From Chryseobacterium camelliae (GTDB taxonomy: Bacteria > Bacteroidota > Bacteroidia > Flavobacteriales > Weeksellaceae), in NCBI RefSeq assembly GCF_027920545.1, contig NZ_CP115859.1, positions 2,164,001 to 2,228,000 of the forward strand: 64,000 nucleotides of DNA, given 5' to 3'. The position numbers and the translations under genes were made by a program. Shown here piece by piece: positions 24,589-32,520 of the stretch. Under the pieces are notes generated by a model. That model was not told the origin of the DNA. It worked only from the letters and a program-made list of their open reading frames with translations, and searched no databases. Positions within the stretch are counted from its first letter, which is position 1; every line of letters starts with the position of its first letter.

Positions 24589-25698
24589 TTAAATAGATAC
24601 AAATTGTCTCCCGGAAAGTGATTTTACCTTCCCCAAAAGTTCTAATTCCAAGATTATAGTCAAAATTTTATGGGTTGGCTGTGCTGTTTTTTCTGCTAAA
24701 TCATCTAAAGAAATTTGTGGATGATAAGTGATTAGATTGTATATTGGTTCTTGATTTTCAGATAGTTGAATTGATTTTTCTGCGTGGGGAAATAATTCTT
24801 CTGTTTTTTCTTTAGGACTGTTAAATCCTATTTGATCAATCAGGTCTTTAACGGTTGAAATGGCAATGGCTTTGTTCTGAAAAATAAGATGATTGCACCC
24901 TTGGCTGAACTTATCCGTAATTTTTCCGGGGAGTGCAAAAACATCCCTGTTGTAGTTGTTTGCGAAAGTTGCCGTACTGATCGATCCTCCTCCAAAAGCT
25001 GTTTCTACAACGAGAGTTGAAGAGGATATTCCTGCAATAATGCGGTTCCGTTGGATGAAATTTTCTCTGTCAGGTTTTCTTGATGAATTGAATTCGGTGA
25101 AAAGGGCTCCGTTTTCCGATAAAATTTTTTCAGACAGGGTTTTATGAGCGGAAGGATATAACGTGTGAAAGCCATGTGCAAGAACAGCGATGGTTGGGAT
25201 TTTTTGTCTGATCGATTCTGTATGGACTTCCTTATCTGTACCTGCTGCTAATCCGCTCACGGATATAAACTTGTGCTTCTTAGTGTTTTCAAAAAAAGTT
25301 TCGATAAAGTTTTTGCCGTAAGAAGTGATTTTTCGGGTTCCTACGATACTTAAAGGGTGTAATTCGGTGTTAATCTTTCCTTTTTGATAGAGTATGGCAG
25401 GAGCATCTTCACATTCTTTTAATAAAAAAGGAAGCTGATCAAGATGGCGGAGGTTGATTTGAATATTGTTATTTTGACAAAAAGTAATTTCTTTTTCAGC
25501 AAATTTAAGATGTTTTTCATTGCCAATGTCAGAGATCACTTTTTTACCGATTCCGGTTATTTTTTGAAGTTCTTTTGAGGAGGTTTTCCAAGTGTTTTGT
25601 GCGCTTCCAAAAGCCCGGATAAGTTTGTGGAAATTAATATCGCCTATATGAGAGCATTCCCTAAGAGCGATAGAAAAAAGATGTTCTTCCGTATACAT
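24589..25698 (-). CDS. dprA: DNA-processing protein DprA
   Basis: 369 residues: a short N-terminal helix-hairpin-helix/SAM-like region (about 1-70, including ITGIGKKVISDIG), the Rossmann-like DprA core (about 80-290; SIVGTRKITSYG, SVSGLAAGTDKEVH, NRIIAGISSSTLVVE, GGGSISTATFANNYNRDVFALPG), and a C-terminal winged-helix domain (about 305-369). DprA loads RecA on incoming single-stranded DNA during natural transformation. It sits downstream of the rhomboid gene on the same strand, but has a -7 element of its own in the 37-base gap. Confidence 0.94.
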   Translation of the reverse strand: MYTEEHLFSIALRECSHIGDINFHKLIRAFGSAQNTWKTSSKELQKITGIGKKVISDIGNEKHLKFAEKEITFCQNNNIQINLRHLDQLPFLLKECEDAPAILYQKGKINTELHPLSIVGTRKITSYGKNFIETFFENTKKHKFISVSGLAAGTDKEVHTESIRQKIPTIAVLAHGFHTLYPSAHKTLSEKILSENGALFTEFNSSRKPDRENFIQRNRIIAGISSSTLVVETAFGGGSISTATFANNYNRDVFALPGKITDKFSQGCNHLIFQNKAIAISTVKDLIDQIGFNSPKEKTEELFPHAEKSIQLSENQEPIYNLITYHPQISLDDLAEKTAQPTHKILTIILELELLGKVKSLSGRQFVSI

Positions 25699-25715
25699 TT
25701 GTGTGTTATTTTACT

Positions 25716-25723
25716 CAAATGTA
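25716..25723 (-). promoter_or_regulatory. -7 element of dprA
   Basis: TACATTTG on the minus strand matches TAnnTTTG and would give a leader of about 13 bases. No -33 TTG at normal spacing. Confidence 0.45.
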
Positions 25724-25735
25724 ACGAATTATGAA

Positions 25736-26503
25736 TTATTTTTTTCTGATCTCCTCTAAATATTCCCAAATATCATCACTTTTTTTGTAAGGCAGTTCTA
25801 AAAAATCTTCCGGATGATTTTCTTTGTATTCTTGCCACAGCTTATCATCTTTTTCGTTGTAATAATTGGGGAATTCCCAGATGTATTTCTTTTTTTTGTC
25901 ACCTACCTGTTTGAAAGCATAAGCAAGAATAACCCCTATAATAGCTCCGGATAAATGAGCCTGCCAGGAAATTTTGCTGGGTTCCTGAAGATTATAGAAC
26001 AGTTCTTCGGGCATCATTCCCCAAACTAAACTGCCGTAATAAAGAACTACAAGCAATGAAATGGTAAGAAGCTTCATGTTCCATTTAAAAACTCCGCTGA
26101 AAAACAGAAAAAAAGCTAAAACGTAAACAATTCCGCTGGCTCCAATGGTGCAGGTGTACATATAATCTCCTGTAAAAATGTCAATAGGAGGCAATATCCA
26201 AAGCAGGAAGCCGGTAGAAACCCATCCTAAAAGAAATACTTTATTGGCAACCAAAGGATAAAACTGATATAATAAGAACATTAAAATAGCTATAGGGATA
26301 GAGTTTCCTATGATATGTTCTAAATTTCCATGAAGCAGAGGAGAGGTGATGATTCCAAGAAGTCCTTCGGGAAGGAGAGGAATGATGGCTCCGGTACAAT
26401 TGGAGAAAAAACCCATTGTTTGCAGAAAAAATCCCAGCCACATCACTGAGAGCATGAGTATAGGGTTTATAATTGCTTTTTTGTGAATGATATTCTTTAA
26501 CAT
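25736..26503 (-). CDS. Rhomboid family intramembrane serine protease
   Basis: 255 residues with about six transmembrane helices. The rhomboid dyad is visible: Ser123 in GASG (121-124) and His183 in WQAHLSGAIIG. The supporting His/Asn motif HGNLEHIIGN (58-67) in helix 2 is also intact, so the enzyme should be active. Rhomboids cleave transmembrane segments within the inner membrane; the substrate is unknown. A charged cytoplasmic tail of about 55 residues follows the last helix. Confidence 0.92.
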   Translation of the reverse strand: MLKNIIHKKAIINPILMLSVMWLGFFLQTMGFFSNCTGAIIPLLPEGLLGIITSPLLHGNLEHIIGNSIPIAILMFLLYQFYPLVANKVFLLGWVSTGFLLWILPPIDIFTGDYMYTCTIGASGIVYVLAFFLFFSGVFKWNMKLLTISLLVVLYYGSLVWGMMPEELFYNLQEPSKISWQAHLSGAIIGVILAYAFKQVGDKKKKYIWEFPNYYNEKDDKLWQEYKENHPEDFLELPYKKSDDIWEYLEEIRKK

Positions 26504-26714
26504 ATTAAATGACTCTCAAATAAAAAGCCAGTAATAAATTTCGGAAATTTTGGCGAAAATTTTGATTTCTCTTTTTTTTATTTTGACAAAAGAGACCGGT
26601 TTTTTAATTTTATAAAAAATTTTGTCATTTATTTATTCTAGAATTCAATAAGTAGAAGATTTGTGCTGGAGTTTTTTCTTTGGCCATTGTAACGCAGGTA
26701 GAAGATTGTTTGAT

Positions 26715-27644
26715 ATGAGAAGAGTTTTGTTGGTAATTTCCGTTCTTACAGGAACGGAAATTACAGCACAGGAAATAGAGGTAAAGGAAGAATTACCGGT
26801 TGTGGATACCGTAAAAGCATGGTCTGTTCATGCACAAAATACATTGATGCTGAATCAGGCGGCTTTTTCAAACTGGGTTGGCGGAGGAGCTAACAATGTG
26901 GGTTGGCTGGCCGGAGCGAATTATAATATCACGTATGAAAAAGACAATGTGTTGTGGGAAAATATTATTATTTTAGGATTTGGACAAAATAATACAAAAG
27001 GAATAGGGACAAGGAAAACCCAGGATGTTGTAAACATTTCTACAAACTATGGAAGAGGATTTGCAGAACACTGGTACTTTTCCGGAGGAGCAAGTTTACA
27101 AACCCAGTTCGCATCAGGTTATGAAGACGGAAATAATCCTGCAGCGGCTAAAATTTCAAGTTTGATGGCTCCCGGATATGTAAACATAGGAGCGGGTATT
27201 ACGTATCGACCGAATAATGACCTTACAGTTACTCTTCGTCCTACCAACGCAAGATGGACGTTTGTTTTGGACAAAGATCTTCAGTATGTGGGAACATATG
27301 GCTTGAAAAACGATGGAGATTCCTGTTTGTTCCAGTTTGGTTTTCTGGGATCAGCGGTTTATAAACTAAAAGTGATGGAGAATGTTGATCTGGTAAATAC
27401 GGGCTCTGTCTTTTCGAACTACCTGGATCATCCGGAAAGGCTTGTTCTTTCCTATAACGGAGTACTAAACATGAAAATTAACAAATATATTTCAGCTAAT
27501 ATTACTTTAGACTTACTGTATGATCATAATCAGATTCAAAAAACACAGCTCAAACAAACGTTGGGAATCGGCTTTGCTTATACTATAGAAAAAGGAAAAA
27601 AACGTTCGGATAAAAAAGACAACCGTTCCTGGAGAAATAATTAA
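26715..27644 (+). CDS. DUF3078 outer membrane beta-barrel protein
   Basis: 309 residues from the ATG at 26715, which gives a clean signal peptide (MRRVLLVISVLTGTEITA, then QEIE); the upstream ATG at 26661 would add 18 residues without signal character. The mature protein starts WSVHAQNTLMLNQAAFSNWVGGGANNVGW, the hallmark of DUF3078, followed by about ten alternating strands (NIIILGFGQNNTKG, GYVNIGAGITYRP, VTLRPTNARWTF) and a final strand TLGIGFAYTI. It is an outer-membrane barrel of unknown role. The 211-base gap upstream is AT-rich, with no clear promoter that I can defend. Confidence 0.82.
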   Translation: MRRVLLVISVLTGTEITAQEIEVKEELPVVDTVKAWSVHAQNTLMLNQAAFSNWVGGGANNVGWLAGANYNITYEKDNVLWENIIILGFGQNNTKGIGTRKTQDVVNISTNYGRGFAEHWYFSGGASLQTQFASGYEDGNNPAAAKISSLMAPGYVNIGAGITYRPNNDLTVTLRPTNARWTFVLDKDLQYVGTYGLKNDGDSCLFQFGFLGSAVYKLKVMENVDLVNTGSVFSNYLDHPERLVLSYNGVLNMKINKYISANITLDLLYDHNQIQKTQLKQTLGIGFAYTIEKGKKRSDKKDNRSWRNN

Positions 27645-27663
27645 ACGGATTTACATAAATAAA

Positions 27664-27688
27664 AAAACCTGTCATAAAGACAGGTTTT
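27664..27688. terminator. Bidirectional terminator between the DUF3078 gene and rplY
   Basis: Perfect 10-bp stem AAAACCTGTC (27664-27673) / GACAGGTTTT (27679-27688), 5-nt loop, with an A-run before it and T-rich sequence on both strands. Confidence 0.85.
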
Positions 27689-27712
27689 AATATGTTGCGT
27701 AATAAGGAATTC

Positions 27713-28357
27713 TTATTCTGCTGCAGTTTCTTCTGCTGCCGGAGCTGCTCCTTCTTCTGCTACAACTTCTTCTTCATCTTCATCATCCATTGCTGCTGCA
27801 CCACCTTTCATTGCATTTCTAGACATCTTAACTGCTACAACAACTGCGTTGTCTGGGTGCATGAAAGAATATCCTTCAGGCTTAAGACCTCCTACATAGA
27901 TTTTGTTACCGATTCTTAAAGGAGTAACATCTACAACTACCTCATCAGGTAAGTTTGCAGGGATCGCTTTTACTTTCAATTTTCTGAAAGACTGACGTAG
28001 AACACCACCAGCTACAACACCTTTTGAACGACCTGTAATTCTTACCGGAACTTCCATAATTACCGGCTTATCGTCAGCTAATTGATAAAAGTCAGCGTGA
28101 AGAATTTTGTCAGTAATTGGGTGGAACTGAATATCCTGAAGAACTGCAGGGATTACCTGTCCGTCAACTTCAATAGATACCGTGTGTGCTTCAGGAGTGT
28201 AAACTAAACCTTTGAAAGCTTTCTCTTCAGCAGAGAAGTTTAAAGGAGCTGTTCCTCCATAAACAACACAAGGAACTAATTCAGCATCACGTAAAGCTTT
28301 TGTAGACTTTTTGCCCACGCTTTCTCTTTTTGTACCTTGAATTGTAATAGATTTCAT
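27713..28357 (-). CDS. rplY: 50S ribosomal protein L25 (CTC-type)
   Basis: 214 residues: the N-terminal L25 beta-barrel that binds 5S rRNA (about 1-92, [23 protein letters not shown]), the TL5/CTC C-terminal beta-domain (about 95-185), and an acidic Ala/Glu-rich tail ([20 protein letters not shown]) common in Bacteroidota L25. It lies 55 bases downstream of prs on the same strand. The prs-rplY pairing is common in bacteria, so a two-gene operon is likely. Confidence 0.95.
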   Translation of the reverse strand: MKSITIQGTKRESVGKKSTKALRDAELVPCVVYGGTAPLNFSAEEKAFKGLVYTPEAHTVSIEVDGQVIPAVLQDIQFHPITDKILHADFYQLADDKPVIMEVPVRITGRSKGVVAGGVLRQSFRKLKVKAIPANLPDEVVVDVTPLRIGNKIYVGGLKPEGYSFMHPDNAVVVAVKMSRNAMKGGAAAMDDEDEEEVVAEEGAAPAAEETAAE

Positions 28358-28412
28358 TTATAAAAATTTAAAAAATTGTTTCTTTTTTAATTTGCAATAG
28401 GTTGATTATTAA

Positions 28413-29351
28413 TTAAATAACAAACTTGCTGCTAATTGATTGGTGCTCGTGAACCATCTTCATAACATCCGCAAATAACGGGGCGCAAGATAGCACTTTT
28501 ATTTTAGATGACAAATTATTTTTCACAGGAATTGAGTCAGTTACAATCACTTCCAGCAATTTTGAGTTTTCAATATTCTCGTAAGCCTTTCCGGAAAGTA
28601 CTCCGTGAGTTGCCATTGCTCTTACAGATTTTGCTCCTTTTTCCATAAGAATGTCTGCCGCTTTGCAAAGTGTTCCCGCAGTATCGATCATATCATCGAT
28701 AAGAATAACATTCTTTCCTTCCACATCTCCGATAAGGAACATTTCTTCTACAACGTTTGCTTTTTTTCTCTCTTTGTAAGCAATTACTACTTCAGCACCT
28801 AAATGTCCGGCATAGTTTTTTGCTCTTTTTGCGCCTCCCATATCCGGAGAAGCAATCGTAAGGTTTTCTAAATTCAGATCTTTAATATAATCTACGAAAA
28901 TAGTAGATGCATATAAATGATCCACCGGAATTTCGAAGAATCCTTGAATCTGATCTGCGTGAAGATCCATAGTCATTACTCTCGTTGCTCCTGCGGCAGT
29001 CAAAAGATTTGCTACCAATTTTGCACCGATAGGCGCTCTTGGCTTGTCTTTTCTGTCCTGTCTTGCAAGCCCGAAGTAAGGAAGTACTACTGTAATGCTC
29101 TTAGCAGAAGCTCTTTTCGCAGCATCAATCATTAAAAGAAGTTCTAAAAGATTGTCTGCAGGAGGGAATGTAGATCCAATTAAGAAAACTCTTCCTCCTC
29201 TTACAGATTCGTCTAAAACGGGTTCGAATTCCCCGTCGCTGAACTCCTGAAAGTTGATTTTTCCTAATTCCTGCCCATAATGCTGGGCAATTTTTTCTGC
29301 CAAGTCCTTGCTCGTCCTTGTACAAAATAGATAACTTAACTGATCGGCCAT
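28413..29351 (-). CDS. prs: Ribose-phosphate pyrophosphokinase
   Basis: 312 residues, full length for a class I PRPP synthase. Visible motifs: FCTRTSKDLAEKIA at the N-terminus, VLPYFGLARQDRKDKPRAPI (ATP-binding flexible loop), TMDLHADQIQGFFEIPVDHLYA, and the PRPP-binding VILIDDMIDTAGTL near residue 220. It transfers the ATP pyrophosphate to ribose 5-phosphate, feeding purine, pyrimidine, His and NAD synthesis; apt (51363-51899) uses the product. It is the first gene of the prs-rplY unit. Confidence 0.97.
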   Translation of the reverse strand: MADQLSYLFCTRTSKDLAEKIAQHYGQELGKINFQEFSDGEFEPVLDESVRGGRVFLIGSTFPPADNLLELLLMIDAAKRASAKSITVVLPYFGLARQDRKDKPRAPIGAKLVANLLTAAGATRVMTMDLHADQIQGFFEIPVDHLYASTIFVDYIKDLNLENLTIASPDMGGAKRAKNYAGHLGAEVVIAYKERKKANVVEEMFLIGDVEGKNVILIDDMIDTAGTLCKAADILMEKGAKSVRAMATHGVLSGKAYENIENSKLLEVIVTDSIPVKNNLSSKIKVLSCAPLFADVMKMVHEHQSISSKFVI

Positions 29352-29372
29352 TTTTACTTTTTAAAGATTTTG

Positions 29373-29380
29373 CAAATTTA
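29373..29380 (-). promoter_or_regulatory. -7 element of prs
   Basis: TAAATTTG on the minus strand matches the consensus and would give a leader of about 17-22 bases. It directly follows the T-run of the terminator of the upstream gene. Confidence 0.5.
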
Positions 29381-29385
29381 AAAAA

Positions 29386-29412
29386 AAACCACAAGATTTA
29401 CTCCTGTGGTTT
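29386..29412 (-). terminator. Terminator of the SGNH lipoprotein gene
   Basis: Arms AAACCACAAGA (29386-29396) and TCCTGTGGTTT (29402-29412) pair with one mismatch; on the minus strand eight T follow immediately. Confidence 0.8.
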
Positions 29413-29435
29413 CTAAGTTTTTATTTTACCAATTA

Positions 29436-30995
29436 TTATGGGAATTTTACACCCGAATATTTGTTAGGATCTACCTGTGGAAGAGTAGATTTGTATTTGT
29501 TGTTAATCGCTTTGATAAACTCATTGGCAACAATGGCATATCCTCTGCCTGTAAGGTGAACTCCATCCAGAGAGAAAGTTCCTCCTGTTACAAATGTTGC
29601 AGTGTATTTCACTCCGTTCCAGGCAATTCCAGATTTAGCGTTAAGTTCTATCATTTTTGCATTCATATCAACAAATGCTAAATTTTTTGATTCGGCTACA
29701 CTCTTTATAGTGGCGTTAAATGCCGCGGTAGCAGTTAAAACTTCTTCAACTTCTCCATTCATGGTATCAAACTTTCCTCTTAATACGTGTTTGTCTTCTA
29801 AAGGATAGGTGGTTCCATATTTATCAAAAGGTGCAATGGCTAAAGGAGAACTTGGCGTAGTTCCTAAAACACTACTTGTAGTAAGAGGAATTAAGTCTTG
29901 AGCAGTGCTATGTCTTGCCTGCCCATATAATTGTCCCATTAAACCAGCTTGTTGAATAGGAACTCCTGCAGTAATCAACGCTCCTGTTATTTGTGCTGAT
30001 AAGTTTGTCAAAGACTCATCTTTTAATAGAACAAGATTACCCTGAGTTTTTGATAATAATTGAATTCTGCTTCCTTGCCCCAATCCAGTTAAAATTTGCT
30101 TTAGTGGTCCAAAAACCTGCGTATTAAGAGCATCTATATTAGCATTTTGATTAGATGGGCTTCCGGTCGGAGCTGTATTAAATTTCTCAGGAGGTATTGG
30201 ATTGTACGGAACTCTGGTGAAAAATGGAATCGAAGTTACATTAGGTATATTGGCTACAATTCCCTTTCTTGTAGTTCCTGTTGGGAATAATGTACTCACC
30301 AATGCAGTATAAGTAGAAGTGAAACCTACTCCGATACTTCCGTTTACAGGTGTTATCGGATTACTTCCGTCACCTCCGCTGGTTGCATATCCTAAAACAT
30401 CATTGTTCCCAATCCATAATGATAGAAAGGTAGGATTTTGAGCTAAGGCATCAGCAACAACTGAAGTGGAAGAAGATGATGCAAACCTGACAAAATAAGG
30501 GTTTGCAGTTGCAGGAAGTCCTGCCGGATTACCGTATCCCGGAGCCAATAAATGGGCAACTTTAGCTCCCGGAACCCCCATATTCTGATAGGGACCGGCG
30601 CTATAAATATTCGCTAAAGTCGTTGTTCCTGTTCCGGGAGCGTCAATTGGAGCTAATGAACCGGCAACCACTGCAAGTATTTTTTTATTTGGTATGCCTA
30701 CTGAAGGAATTCCTCCAAGATTATCAGCCATTAGAGGTTGTTTAAACTCGCCTCCTCCTGCTAATTTCATTTGTTGAGCAATCATAGAAGGGTAAGATTC
30801 ATTTTGACCGTCAATATATAAAGCATTATCTCTATATCCTGAGGTTAATGAATTTCCTAAAGAAATATAGTTGGAAAAATCGGCTTCACCTTTGGTTACA
30901 ACAACGTCTTGTACATCTGTATCAAAATCATCCTCACAGCTTGTTGTAAAAAGAAGTGCGGAAATAGCGAATGTAGAAATTATAATTTTTTTCAT
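29436..30995 (-). CDS. SGNH/GDSL-type hydrolase lipoprotein
   Basis: 519 residues with a lipoprotein signal ending FTTSC (Cys20), followed at once by the acidic EDD, which in Flavobacteriia may act as a surface-export signal. SGNH blocks: ISLGNSLTSGY with nucleophile Ser49 (the usual GDSL is GNSL), WIGNNDVLGYA (block III Asn), and a C-terminal DGVHLTGRGYAIVANEF with the catalytic Asp and His. An ester-hydrolase activity on lipids or glycans is inferred. It follows the FadL-type porin gene by 10 bases, so the pair may release and import lipid-like molecules. Confidence 0.87.
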   Translation of the reverse strand: MKKIIISTFAISALLFTTSCEDDFDTDVQDVVVTKGEADFSNYISLGNSLTSGYRDNALYIDGQNESYPSMIAQQMKLAGGGEFKQPLMADNLGGIPSVGIPNKKILAVVAGSLAPIDAPGTGTTTLANIYSAGPYQNMGVPGAKVAHLLAPGYGNPAGLPATANPYFVRFASSSSTSVVADALAQNPTFLSLWIGNNDVLGYATSGGDGSNPITPVNGSIGVGFTSTYTALVSTLFPTGTTRKGIVANIPNVTSIPFFTRVPYNPIPPEKFNTAPTGSPSNQNANIDALNTQVFGPLKQILTGLGQGSRIQLLSKTQGNLVLLKDESLTNLSAQITGALITAGVPIQQAGLMGQLYGQARHSTAQDLIPLTTSSVLGTTPSSPLAIAPFDKYGTTYPLEDKHVLRGKFDTMNGEVEEVLTATAAFNATIKSVAESKNLAFVDMNAKMIELNAKSGIAWNGVKYTATFVTGGTFSLDGVHLTGRGYAIVANEFIKAINNKYKSTLPQVDPNKYSGVKFP

Positions 30996-31005
30996 AGTCT
31001 TTCAA

Positions 31006-32244
31006 TTAAAAAGGGTTGTAAGATAAACCTAGACCTAAATAGAATGCGGTTGCTTTAGCCTGCCCGTAGAAGCCAAGATTAGCATTTTTTACATCTCTTG
31101 CTTGAGGCATTGCATATCCTCCCGCAACGTCAACTCCGAATTGCTTTAACTTGAATCCAAGTCCTCCTGTTACTACAAAAGTGTTGAATGAAGGTGTTTC
31201 AGGGATGAAGTTCTCATCAGAATAAGGAGATTCATCATAGTATGCACCTAAACGACCGTAGATCATGTTGGTGAAAGCATATTGAGTTCCCAATCTAACT
31301 GTTTTGGAGTTTCTGAAGTTTTTAGGAGAAACTGAAATAGTAGGATCTGCCTGGTTTCCGATTGGAGCTGTTGCAAAATCCAATGTCAGCTGGCTGTATC
31401 TTTCCCATCCGTGATAGTTAAAGTCTGCAGAAACCAACCATTTCGGAGTGATTTTATAGGTTAAACCTACTGTGTATTCCTCTACTAAAGGTAAAGTTGC
31501 TGTGAAATCATCCGTTCTTTTTGCTGGATCCAGTCCTAATAAAGGATAGATGGAAGAAGATGGGAAGTTAAAAGTTGCTTTTCCGTTTTTCGCTTTCATG
31601 TCTACTGCTGAACGATAAGCAATACTTACATCCAGTTTTGGATCTGGTCTGAAATAGAACCCGAATCCAAAACCATGTCCGCTTGCTTTTTCGTCATTAA
31701 TATTTAGCTGCCCGCCAAATTGGGTAATAGCTTTATCCCAATCTACTTTTCCTTTTGCATAAATATAGCTTGCTCCAAAAGCTAACCAGTCATTAAATTT
31801 ATAGGAAACCATTGGCTGGAAATAGAAACTTTTTAACTCAAGTTTTTGAACCATTTCTTTTCCTTCCCAATCATTTGGCCATTCAATAGTACTTCCAAAA
31901 GGAGTGGTGAAACTAAATCCGACTGATAGTTTATCTATTGGTTTATAAGTGATTGCAGCATAGATGGGAGTTCCCATTGGATTGTCTGTTTGTGTACTTT
32001 GTAAAGTATTCAGATTTTGAAAAGTTATTTTGTTGCTTGCTCCAAATCCTCCTGCAACGATACTTAATTTAGAAGGAATGAAGGACATTCCGGCAGGGTT
32101 GAAAAATGCAACACTTGCATCTTCAGCATGAGCACTGGTGTGTGCCATTGCCAATTGTTTTACCCCTTGCAGGGAAACTCTAAAACCTCCTGCGTAGGAT
32201 AGAACACCTGCCAATAAAGCGGTTGATACTAATATTTTTTTCAT
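31006..32244 (-). CDS. OmpP1/FadL/TodX family outer membrane transporter
   Basis: 412 residues: a signal peptide (about 1-19, ending SYA-GGF), the FadL N-terminal hatch with AHTSAHAEDASVAFFNPAGMSF (about 33-55), then about 14 alternating strands ending in an aromatic residue (YLGLGLSYNPF). FadL-type channels take up hydrophobic compounds such as fatty acids. It is the first gene of a two-gene operon with the SGNH lipoprotein. Confidence 0.92.
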   Translation of the reverse strand: MKKILVSTALLAGVLSYAGGFRVSLQGVKQLAMAHTSAHAEDASVAFFNPAGMSFIPSKLSIVAGGFGASNKITFQNLNTLQSTQTDNPMGTPIYAAITYKPIDKLSVGFSFTTPFGSTIEWPNDWEGKEMVQKLELKSFYFQPMVSYKFNDWLAFGASYIYAKGKVDWDKAITQFGGQLNINDEKASGHGFGFGFYFRPDPKLDVSIAYRSAVDMKAKNGKATFNFPSSSIYPLLGLDPAKRTDDFTATLPLVEEYTVGLTYKITPKWLVSADFNYHGWERYSQLTLDFATAPIGNQADPTISVSPKNFRNSKTVRLGTQYAFTNMIYGRLGAYYDESPYSDENFIPETPSFNTFVVTGGLGFKLKQFGVDVAGGYAMPQARDVKNANLGFYGQAKATAFYLGLGLSYNPF

Positions 32245-32263
32245 AGACTATTATTATATAACC

Positions 32264-32271
32264 CAAATATA
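32264..32271 (-). promoter_or_regulatory. -7 element of the FadL-SGNH operon
   Basis: TATATTTG on the minus strand matches TAnnTTTG; predicted leader about 15 bases. No good -33. Confidence 0.5.
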
Positions 32272-32492
32272 AAATTATTTTAGTTACGACTGTTAATATT
32301 TCCCAATAATTTAAACGAGATCATAAAAGAAAACTATGTTTAAAATAATATATATCTTTTTTGTCTTTGTAATATTTTGCTTTTTAGACTTTTGTGATGT
32401 TTTTGAGCCCTTTTGTTATTTTAAGTTTAAAATTAAACAAATACTGATTTTAATATTTACTATTTTTAGAATCGGATAAAAATAAAAATATA

Positions 32493-32500
32493 TAAATTTG
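32493..32500 (+). promoter_or_regulatory. -7 element of the ricT-gldH-PBP operon
   Basis: TAAATTTG matches the consensus exactly and lies 20 bases before the ricT ATG; leader about 15 bases. The preceding sequence is AT-rich, without a clear -33 TTG. Confidence 0.55.
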
Positions 32501-32520
32501 CAAGAATAAATAATTGTTAT

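Noticed and set aside
26661..26714. An upstream ATG for the DUF3078 protein
   Set aside because: The added 18 residues are not signal-like, while the ATG at 26715 gives a clean signal peptide.
32336..32479. A 47-codon ATG-started frame encoding a very hydrophobic peptide between the fadL-type gene and ricT
   Set aside because: The region is extremely T-rich, so Phe/Ile codons arise by composition; the predicted ricT -7 element lies just downstream and no promoter or conserved feature supports translation.
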